From positions 1 through 33,405 of the forward strand of contig CAIOZS010000155.1 in the NCBI GenBank assembly GCA_903862845.1: a stretch of DNA of 33,405 bases, given 5' to 3'. The notes below the pieces were generated by a model. It was not told the DNA's origin. It searched no databases and saw nothing but the letters and a program-made list of their open reading frames with translations. Position numbers and translations under genes: made by a program. The stretch comes from an uncultured Thermoleophilia bacterium. GTDB lineage: Bacteria > Actinomycetota > Thermoleophilia > UBA2241. This document shows positions 26,362-33,405 of this stretch, piece by piece; the first letter of the stretch is position 1; each line of letters opens with the position of its first letter.

Positions 26362-28637
26362 AGACGTCGCGAAAGCTGCTCTACTTCGCCAGTTTCGTCG
26401 GCCTGGCCGCCACGGCGGCCGTCGCGATCGATCGCGTCGGCGCGCCCACCATCGCCCCGTTGCTCCTCGCGGCAGTCGTTGCCGCGGCTCTGGCAGGTGC
26501 GCCGGGGCTCATCCATGGGCGCGCGTGGCCCGTCGCTTTCGTCTTGCTCCCGCTGGGCGCGTACCTACTCCTGCGCGCCCAGCTGCCGATCCCGCCGCAC
26601 GTCCACGGGGTCGGGCAGCAGGCCGGCTTCTATCTTGAGCACCTGCAAGCAGGCGCGCGGACGTACGCGCGCGACGAGTTCCCTCTGGACTTTGCCGCGG
26701 GCACCGACGTCAGGATCCTCCTGTCGCTGGTCGTCTACGCGGCGATGGGGCTGGCCGCCTTCATCGGCTTGAGCCTGCGCAAGGCGCTGCCCGCCATCGC
26801 GATCGTCCTCGTGGTGCTGGGATTCGGCTTCACAACCGACGACGCGGCCCGGCTCGTCTGGGCGCCGCTCGCATTCCTTCTGCTGGCCGGCTGCATGCTC
26901 GTGCTCTCGCGCTCGCTCCGCCGCGAGCGCTGGCGGGCGACAGATGCCCTGGCGGGTGCTGCGACCGCGACGATCGCGGCATTGCTCGCGCTCTCCCTGC
27001 TGGGGGCGACGTCGGTCGCGGCGAGCAAACCTCTGCGGGACTGGCGCACGTGGGAGCTCGCCGGCGCCGACAGCGCACGTCTCGGCTTCGAATGGATGCA
27101 GAACTACCCGAGCCTTCTCGATCCGACGACCAACGCGAGGGTCATGCGTGTGAGGTCGCCCGTCGCCTCGTACTGGCGGGCCAACGCCCTCGCCGGCTTC
27201 GACGGGACGACCTGGTTCAGCGGTGCGTCCTCCAGCCAGGACCTCGCCCCCGAGTCGACGTCCGGCTCCTTCGTCTACCCGGTGCCGCTCAGCTACCCCG
27301 AGCCCCCCGGCAAGCTCGTCACGGAGTCATTCGAGGTCGTGTCGACCTACACGGACCATCTCTTCACCGGAGGCTCCCCCAGGTCGCTGTTTCTCGCTCA
27401 TCAGGTGTCGCTGCAGCTCACCGATGCGCACGCGCTTGTCACCGAGCTGCCGCTCGGCCCGGCGCTGGACTACTCGATCACCGCCGTCATCCCGCAAGTG
27501 AAGCCCGCGGACCTCGTCGCTCGCGGCCGCGACTATCCCGCCGACATCCTCGGCCAGTACGCTACCCTGCCGTTCCCGGCGCGGTCGGATCTGGCGGGGC
27601 CCTCGCCGGAGTCCGCCTGGCGCCTCGCGATGAGCGACAGTCGCAGCGATCGCGAGTGGCTCGGCCTGTACCAGCTGAATCAGGCCATCGTCGGGACAAC
27701 GACCGATCCCTACAGGATCACCCTGGAGGTCGAAAAGTACCTGCGTTCGCGGTACGCGTACTCCCTTGAGCCACCGCTCAGCGGCTATCTCTCGCCCTAC
27801 GCGGCGTTTCTTTTCCAGACAGACACCGGGTACTGCCAGCACTTCGCCGGCGCCATGGCCGTGCTTCTTCGGTTCAACGGCGTCCCGGCGCGGGTGGCAG
27901 TCGGGTTCTCGTCCGGCAAGCAGACCAAGGACGGGGCATTCATCGTCTCGAGAAACGACGCCCACGCCTGGGTCGAGGCATATTTCCCAGGCGTCGGCTG
28001 GGTGCAGTTCGATCCCACTCCCGGCCGGACGATCCCCGGCGCCGGCGCTTCGTCCGCGAGCGCCGGCTTCGTCGACCTCTCCGCCGGTGCGGCAGGCGCC
28101 TCCGGCAGCTCTGGCGCTGCCGGCGCCCCGGCCGACGCGAAGCTCGGCCCCCGCGGCGCGAGGCCGAACCGGGACGCCGATAGGGCCGGCGCCGGCACTG
28201 AAGCGCCGGCGCCTTCGGGAACCGGCGCCTGGCTCCCCTTGAGCGTCGCTCTCGCACTCGCGCTCATCGCCTGGCCCGTGGGCCGCGCCGTGCGCCGCCG
28301 GCGCGGCCTGCGCCGGGGGAGCTGCGCCGGGCGCCTGCGGGCGTCCCTGGCGCTCGTCTACTCCGATCTCAAGGACTACGGCGTCGATGTGCCGCGGTCG
28401 CAGACGCTCGACGAAACCGCGCGGTTCCTGAGCGGCTACCTGGACCTCGACGCCGGCGCGCTCGTGGACCGCGTCCAGGCAGTGCTTTTCGGTGGCCGGG
28501 CGGCGACGCAGGAGGATCTCGCCGACCTCGCCGCGTTCCGTCGTGACCTGAAGCGCAGGATGCGGGCGCGGCACGGACGGATGCGCGCGGTTCTGGCGCT
28601 CTACGGCCTGCCGGCCGTCGCGACCGCGAAGCTTTAG
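26358..28637 (+). CDS. TgpA-like membrane transglutaminase-domain protein
   Basis: Overlaps DUF58 stop (ATGA); N-terminal TMs, transglutaminase core TGYCQHFAGAMAVLLRFNGVPARVAVGF...NDAHAWVEAYFPGVGWVQFDPTPG, C-terminal DUF4129-like tail. Confidence 0.94.
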   Translation: MKTSRKLLYFASFVGLAATAAVAIDRVGAPTIAPLLLAAVVAAALAGAPGLIHGRAWPVAFVLLPLGAYLLLRAQLPIPPHVHGVGQQAGFYLEHLQAGARTYARDEFPLDFAAGTDVRILLSLVVYAAMGLAAFIGLSLRKALPAIAIVLVVLGFGFTTDDAARLVWAPLAFLLLAGCMLVLSRSLRRERWRATDALAGAATATIAALLALSLLGATSVAASKPLRDWRTWELAGADSARLGFEWMQNYPSLLDPTTNARVMRVRSPVASYWRANALAGFDGTTWFSGASSSQDLAPESTSGSFVYPVPLSYPEPPGKLVTESFEVVSTYTDHLFTGGSPRSLFLAHQVSLQLTDAHALVTELPLGPALDYSITAVIPQVKPADLVARGRDYPADILGQYATLPFPARSDLAGPSPESAWRLAMSDSRSDREWLGLYQLNQAIVGTTTDPYRITLEVEKYLRSRYAYSLEPPLSGYLSPYAAFLFQTDTGYCQHFAGAMAVLLRFNGVPARVAVGFSSGKQTKDGAFIVSRNDAHAWVEAYFPGVGWVQFDPTPGRTIPGAGASSASAGFVDLSAGAAGASGSSGAAGAPADAKLGPRGARPNRDADRAGAGTEAPAPSGTGAWLPLSVALALALIAWPVGRAVRRRRGLRRGSCAGRLRASLALVYSDLKDYGVDVPRSQTLDETARFLSGYLDLDAGALVDRVQAVLFGGRAATQEDLADLAAFRRDLKRRMRARHGRMRAVLALYGLPAVATAKL

Positions 28638-28855
28638 CGGGGGACGCGTCGGCCGCTGGCAGGACCGCCTCGGGGTCCATGCCGTGCGCCTCAAAGCTGG
28701 GGCGCGGCTCCGGCCGAGGCTGAGGCGGCTCCCTGCCCATGCCTTCCCGGCTACCTGACGCCGGCGACCGGACCCGGGCAGACGGCCCGGACATCGTCGG
28801 CGCCCGCAGACTCCTGTACGATGCACCATCGCCTGCGTACCGAACGGGAGGGGCA

Positions 28856-29398
28856 ATGATCGTCGCCAGGTTCACGTCGGCCACCGGCTGGGCCGGCAAG
28901 GCCATCACCTACGATAACGGGCTGTTTGCGCTCCAGGGCTACGGGCAGCTCGCCGCCGAGGACGTGCTGCAGTACGACCAGCAGGGGCAGCTGGCCTGGG
29001 AGTACGACGGCCTGCGCGAGTGGGTCGCCCAAGCGGCGGCCCGCGCCACGAGCGCCCCCACCGCCGGCGGCATCTCGGCGCAGAGCGGCTCCGCGGACGC
29101 GACGGGCCCCCCGTCGTGTGGCTACGCCGCGCCCGCGCAGTACTTCGCGGTGGACCAGCCGCCCTCCCCGCCGGGCATCGCCGTCGCCGGCTTCGTTCTG
29201 GCCATCGCGGGGTTCATCTTTCCGGTGGGCGTGTTGTGGTGGGTAGGCCTGGGGCTGTCGTGGCCGGGCTACGCGCAGGCGGTGCGCGAGCAGCTCCCCT
29301 CCGGCCTCGCCTTGGCCGGCCTGATCATCAACGCCGTGATGACCGGGCTGAGCGTGGTCTTCCTGCTGGTCCTCATCGCGGTGGTCGCCTTCAGCTAG
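28856..29398 (+). CDS. Membrane protein with two C-terminal TM segments (DUF4190-like topology)
   Basis: GGGAGGGG RBS before ATG at 28856; PPGIAVAGFVLAIAGFIFPVGVLWWVGLGLSWPGYAQA...LALAGLIINAVMTGLSVVFLLVLIAVVAF. Confidence 0.78.
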   Translation: MIVARFTSATGWAGKAITYDNGLFALQGYGQLAAEDVLQYDQQGQLAWEYDGLREWVAQAAARATSAPTAGGISAQSGSADATGPPSCGYAAPAQYFAVDQPPSPPGIAVAGFVLAIAGFIFPVGVLWWVGLGLSWPGYAQAVREQLPSGLALAGLIINAVMTGLSVVFLLVLIAVVAFS

Positions 29399-29592
29399 GC
29401 GCAATCTTCCTCAACGCCGGCGCAACACGCACTTCATCTTCGCGGGGCAGAATGCCCTCAAGCCATACGACGGCAACGACGGCTGCCCCCCCGGCCGTCG
29501 GGACCGGGCTGATGTACGGTGTGCCCCCACCGAGCCTGAGTCCCACCAGCCCGGGCGATAGACCTCCTGAGCCCGGGAGCCGCTGGCCCCAC

Positions 29593-29663
29593 ATGGGCCG
29601 CGACGACTGACCCCCAGTCGTCGCGGCCCATCCCCTTTCTGGATCCGGTCGGCGCGCCGGCGC
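29593..29663. repeat. Hairpin-bearing repeat, copy 1
   Basis: ATGGGCCGCGACGACTG-acccc-CAGTCGTCGCGGCCCAT, perfect 17-bp stem; ~68 bp matches copy 2 at 32979. Confidence 0.75.
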
Positions 29664-29807
29664 GCGCGGAAACTCGCCCTGACCGGCGACGCGGAGCGCG
29701 GGGTGTTTCCTCTGCCGGACTCGACTGCCGAGTACAGAACGGCGACGGGCATGGCCTCGCAGATGTATGGTGTCAATGCGCCGCGGGACTCAGCAACGGG
29801 AGGGAAC

Positions 29808-30092
29808 ATGTCCGTCTACGTCATCATTCCGTTCCACACCACCGACTATGGCAAGTGGAAAGAGATCTTTGACGAGTACTCGACTGCGCGGGATGCCTGG
29901 GGCGCCGAAGGGTACGTGGTGTACCGCGGCCTGGATGACCCCAACTCGGTCAACGTCGTGCACTACTTCGCCGACCGTGAGGGCGCCGAGCGCTTCATGA
30001 ACGATCCCTCGATCCGCGCCGGCGTCGCGCACTGGAATGCCGACCAGGTGCCGGAGCTCCACGTCTACGAAGAGGTGGACAGGCTCTTCTAG
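29808..30092 (+). CDS. Small protein, possible dimeric alpha-beta barrel (ABM-like) fold
   Basis: GGGAGGG before ATG at 29808; MSVYVIIPFHTTDYGKWKEIFDEYSTARDAWGAEGYVVYRGLDDPNSVNVVHYFADREGAERFMND... Confidence 0.82.
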   Translation: MSVYVIIPFHTTDYGKWKEIFDEYSTARDAWGAEGYVVYRGLDDPNSVNVVHYFADREGAERFMNDPSIRAGVAHWNADQVPELHVYEEVDRLF

Positions 30093-30164
30093 GGGCCACG
30101 GCCACAGCCGGAGGGTCGCGGAACGCGGGTCTCCCGGGGCTCCGGATGTCATGGGGTCCTGCTC

Positions 30165-30183
30165 CAGGCGCCCCAGGCGCCTG
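30165..30183. terminator. Short palindrome between convergent genes, possible terminator
   Basis: CAGGCGCC-cca-GGCGCCTG. Confidence 0.35.
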
Positions 30184-30249
30184 TCGCCCGGACCTTGCGG
30201 GTGAGATCGACGGTCCGGGCGGCGCCCGATGCCTGACGACGGTCTGCGC

Positions 30250-31059
30250 TCAGACGCTCTCGACGAACACGTCGCGAAGCGCCTTCTGGGCGCCGGCGTC
30301 TATTTCCAGTCCTGCGCTGAAGTACCCCTCGATAGTGCCGAACTGCTGGCGCATCTCGGCGAGCGCCGCCGCCAGGTACTCGGGGGCCACGGCGACCAGC
30401 GGGCGCAGCAGCTCGGGGTCGCCGCCCAGCGCGCGGAAGTGGTCGAGCACCCGCTGCTCCGCCGGCAGAAGCTGCGCGTTGGTGAGCAGGTACTCCCGCA
30501 TCACGAGCTCGTCGGGGACGCCGAGCAGCGTCAGCAGCATGGCCGCCGCCCAGCCGGTGCGGTCCTTGCCGGCCGTACAGTGGAAGAGCGCCGGCCGGTG
30601 CTCCTCCCGGATGAGGTCGGAGAACAGCCGCCGGTAGCCGGCGCGGGCGCTCGGCAGGCTAACGATCTCGCGATAGGCGCCGGCGAAGAGCAGCCCCGCC
30701 CGGCCGCCGCCGAGCAACCTCTCGGCGGCCTGCGGATCGGTCATCACCGGGAGGAGCTGCGCGGGCGCCGCGTCGGCCGAACCCTCGAGCACGTCGAGAA
30801 CGACGTGCTCGGTGCCCGGCGGCAGCCGGTCGGGCTGGGCGCTGCGCTCGGTCGCGGTGCGCAGGTCGTAGACCGCGCGGACGCCCAGGGCGGCGAAGGC
30901 CGCGAGGTCCGCGCCCGCGAGCTGGTTGAGCTCGGCGGAACGGTAGAGCAGGCCCCAGCGCACGTTTCCGCCGTCACGCGTCGGCCAGCCGCCGAGGTCG
31001 CGGAGGTTCGGCACCGCAGCGATCGCGATGCTCTGGCCGGGCTCGCGCTGTTCAGTCAT
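30250..31059 (-). CDS. Tyrosine phosphatase (MptpB/DSP3-like)
   Basis: NLRDLGGWPTRDGGNVRWGLLYRSAEL and P-loop HCTAGKDRTGWAAA; ATG at 31059 just after the upstream metallophosphoesterase stop. Confidence 0.93.
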   Translation of the reverse strand: MTEQREPGQSIAIAAVPNLRDLGGWPTRDGGNVRWGLLYRSAELNQLAGADLAAFAALGVRAVYDLRTATERSAQPDRLPPGTEHVVLDVLEGSADAAPAQLLPVMTDPQAAERLLGGGRAGLLFAGAYREIVSLPSARAGYRRLFSDLIREEHRPALFHCTAGKDRTGWAAAMLLTLLGVPDELVMREYLLTNAQLLPAEQRVLDHFRALGGDPELLRPLVAVAPEYLAAALAEMRQQFGTIEGYFSAGLEIDAGAQKALRDVFVESV

Positions 31060-31064
31060 GTCCC

Positions 31065-32675
31065 TCACCCACCCAATTCTGCCTGCATCTCGGGTGTCAG
31101 CTGCACCAGAAGCTCCGCATTGTACGAACAAGTTGGCAGAAGGCCCAGCGGATTCTTGAAGATCTGCTGGGCCGCGACGGCGTAGCTGCGTGAGATCGCG
31201 GCCGGCGACCCGTCTTCGACCAGCGGATCGACGCTGGTCGCCAGGATGGACACGGTCTCGTCGCCGCCACGCACGATCTCGAAGGTGCGGAACTGCTGCG
31301 GGAAGTCCCTCAGCGACGAGGTCTCGATCTCCCAGAAGCCGAGCTCCGGCCGGTCAATGTCGGGGGACGCGAATGCCGTGACCGGGTTGCGATGACGATG
31401 CCCGGCGATCCACAGGATAAGGTTCGGATACGTGTGGAGCTTGGCGATCAGCTCCGCCTCGGACGCGCAGGCGGCAGAGCCCCAGCCCATGGGCGAACCC
31501 GCCGCCTCGACGCCGATCGGAATGTGCGCGGCGATGATCATGAGCTTGGCGTCGGCCTGGCCCCTATCGAGCTCGCGCACGAGCCAGTCATAGCGTTCCT
31601 TGTCGAGAGACGCGTGTCCGTAGCCGTTGTCGTAGGGCTCCTTGTCCCCTTGGGTGTCGTCGAGCACGATGACCCTGAACGGCACATCCACCTTCGGCTC
31701 GAAGGTGTAGCAGGCGAATCCCCTTTCCACACTGCAGAGAGGGAATCCATGTCCGTTTGGACCCGACGACGTCTCGAAGAACTCACTCATCCACTCCGCT
31801 TTCGAAAGCGAGCGGCGGTCGGGATCGGCAGCCAGCACCTTTGGAGGGGTCGCGAAGTCCGCGACCGGCCCCAGGCCGAAGATATCCCCGCGGGGCGTGC
31901 GCCCATCGAGACAGCCCATGTAGAAACCGCGGCTGCCCGGGCCGAGAGGATCCTCGAAGATGTTGCCGAGGTTGAGGATCTCGTCGCCGATGTAGGTCTG
32001 CCGGAGGTAGTCGTCGACGCGCAAGAACCCCGTGAAGAAGTGGTCGTGATTGCCGCGCGCCTGATACCACGGGATGGACTTGTCCAGCCCTGCCGCCTCA
32101 TAGGCGTCGAGGAACTCGGCTCGAGGCCTGGGGGCAGCGTCTGTCTTCACGCCGGAATCGGGGTCGATGCGCTGCCCGTCAAGGACGTCGATATACCAGC
32201 GCAACTCGTTGTACTGGGTGTTGTTGCACGTGTCGCCGAGGGAGATGCCGAAATCGAGCGGCTCCTCCATGTGCAGGGCGTTGACCGTCCGCATGGCCGC
32301 GTCGAGGACATGGTGCGTGTACATCATGGCGCCCGAATAGGCCGACGAGAGAAAGCCCTTGTAGCCGAAGAAGATCGCCTGCGCGGGAGACTGCACGTCG
32401 GTGATGTGGATGTCGGTGATGGCAAAGAAGCGCAGGAGCCTCTCGGACGAGGTGCCCGACGTCCCGCGGTAGCCCGCCGGCATGAGGTCCAGCCGCTTGA
32501 CAGAATCGAGACCGGGTCCGTAGCTCCACTTGCCGTAGCCGTTCTGCTCGTATTTCGAGAGCTCGAAGGGGAGCACCGCCTCCGCACCCGCGGGGATCGG
32601 GTCAGGCACGATCGTCTTCCGCAACGTCGTGGGGACAGTGGCAACGCTCGGGTATCCCTCGTGCGATGGTTTCAC
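31065..32675 (-). CDS. Metallophosphoesterase, RPA4764-type (TIGR03768-like), copy 2
   Basis: Colinear with 18746..20431: FFAITDIHITD, GISLGDTCNN, RGNHDHFF, IIAAHIPIG, WIAGHRHRN; GTG start (VKPS...) as in copy 1. Confidence 0.9.
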   Translation of the reverse strand: MKPSHEGYPSVATVPTTLRKTIVPDPIPAGAEAVLPFELSKYEQNGYGKWSYGPGLDSVKRLDLMPAGYRGTSGTSSERLLRFFAITDIHITDVQSPAQAIFFGYKGFLSSAYSGAMMYTHHVLDAAMRTVNALHMEEPLDFGISLGDTCNNTQYNELRWYIDVLDGQRIDPDSGVKTDAAPRPRAEFLDAYEAAGLDKSIPWYQARGNHDHFFTGFLRVDDYLRQTYIGDEILNLGNIFEDPLGPGSRGFYMGCLDGRTPRGDIFGLGPVADFATPPKVLAADPDRRSLSKAEWMSEFFETSSGPNGHGFPLCSVERGFACYTFEPKVDVPFRVIVLDDTQGDKEPYDNGYGHASLDKERYDWLVRELDRGQADAKLMIIAAHIPIGVEAAGSPMGWGSAACASEAELIAKLHTYPNLILWIAGHRHRNPVTAFASPDIDRPELGFWEIETSSLRDFPQQFRTFEIVRGGDETVSILATSVDPLVEDGSPAAISRSYAVAAQQIFKNPLGLLPTCSYNAELLVQLTPEMQAELGG

Positions 32676-32872
32676 GAAACCCCTCTCGGTCGCTCATGGG
32701 TGAAGCAGTGCTCTCGATGAATGGCAGCCCACGGGGACTGGGATCCAGCGCGGCAGTGTCGACTTGGTTATCGGCAGCGATGCCGCCGACCTGCAACTTG
32801 GGGCCGACGCTCGCAGTTCTCGCCCAGCCGCCGAGCGGACGTGCGACCGGTTCAGCGGACAGGGAGGAGAAC

Positions 32873-33043
32873 ATGGTGTTCACCCTGCGAAGGGGCCAGG
32901 AGCCCGACGCGGCGGAGTACCGGCACTTCTTGAAGCCGCCCAAGCTCGAAGAGCTCCGCAGCGCGGAGAGAGGTCGATGGCCGCGACAGCTGACCCCCAG
33001 TCGTCGCGGCCCATCCCCCTTCTGGACGCGGACGGCGCGCTGA
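32873..33043 (+). CDS. Short ORF, possibly truncated by a repeat
   Basis: AGGGAGGAG RBS before ATG; MVFTLRRGQEPDAAEYRHFLKPPKLEELRSAERGRWPRQ... whose last ~20 codons lie in the hairpin repeat. Confidence 0.35.
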   Translation: MVFTLRRGQEPDAAEYRHFLKPPKLEELRSAERGRWPRQLTPSRRGPSPFWTRTAR

Positions 33044-33046
33044 CGC
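32979..33046. repeat. Hairpin-bearing repeat, copy 2
   Basis: ggccgcgacagctgacccccagtcgtcgcggcccatcccccttctgga matches copy 1 with few substitutions; stem carries two mismatches. Confidence 0.72.
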
Positions 33047-33052
33047 TGCTGC

Positions 33053-33405
33053 TTAGGCCTCTGTGAAGACGAACCCCTGCGCGAACACACGCTCGCAGGC
33101 GGCCACCGCGGCGGCGTCGTAGCGCACGCCGGCGCCGCCCCGCACCTCGGCGAGGGCGGCCTCGAGGCCGAGAGACGCCCGGTAGGGCCGGTGCGAGGCC
33201 ATTGCTTCGACGACGTCGGCGACCGCGAGGATGCGCGCCTCAAGCATGATCTCCTCGCCCTTCAGCCCGGCTGGGTAGCCCGAGCCGTCGAGGCGCTCCT
33301 GGTGCTGGCCGACGATCTCGGCGACCGGCTGACGGAAGCGGATGGCGGCGAGCAGCTCGCGGCCCGCCTGCGGATGCTGCTTGATGAGGGCGTACTCCAT
33401 GTCCG
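33053..33405 (-). CDS. HD-GYP-domain protein, 3' part (N-terminus outside window)
   Basis: IKQHPQAGRELLAAIRF...HQERLDGSGYPAGLKGEEIMLEARILAVADVVEAMASHRPYR is the HD-GYP core. Confidence 0.9.
   Translation of the reverse strand, partial: DMEYALIKQHPQAGRELLAAIRFRQPVAEIVGQHQERLDGSGYPAGLKGEEIMLEARILAVADVVEAMASHRPYRASLGLEAALAEVRGGAGVRYDAAAVAACERVFAQGFVFTEA

Noticed and set aside
1-33405. CRISPR arrays, tRNA/rRNA genes, transposase genes
   Set aside because: None recognised by eye: no regularly spaced repeats, no tRNA T-loop/acceptor pattern noticed, no transposase/integrase motifs in the ORF translations. A tRNAscan-SE/Infernal run would be decisive.

Overview
High-GC bacterial chromosomal window (actinobacterial-like by composition and gene content; taxon not determinable here). 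I support about 20 protein-coding genes. (1) A P-type cation ATPase. (2) A likely co-directional cluster: duplicated-fold membrane protein, acetoacetate decarboxylase-family protein, SDR dehydrogenase and a large DUF362-type protein with an embedded EF-hand-like loop and His-rich segment. (3) A set of predicted secreted proteins: HtaA-like, M6/InhA metalloprotease, a 13-repeat Ycf48/BNR-type propeller split by a frameshift, a PD40/WD40-like propeller and a DPP III (M49)-like metallopeptidase. (4) Two paralogous RPA4764-type metallophosphoesterases 11 kb apart, one coupled to a tyrosine phosphatase. (5) A D-aminoacylase-type amidohydrolase, a VOC protein and a MoxR/DUF58/transglutaminase operon. 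(6) A truncated HD-GYP gene at the right edge. Intergenic DNA contains a 119-bp element with ~37-bp imperfect terminal inverted repeats, a REP-like hairpin, a two-copy ~68-bp hairpin repeat (one copy inside a short ORF), and gene debris including a minus-strand frame interrupted by a UGA followed by a hairpin. No tRNA, rRNA or CRISPR array was recognised by eye. No single feature is proven to be a new system. The best candidates are the ADC/SDR/DUF362 cluster and the TIR element.
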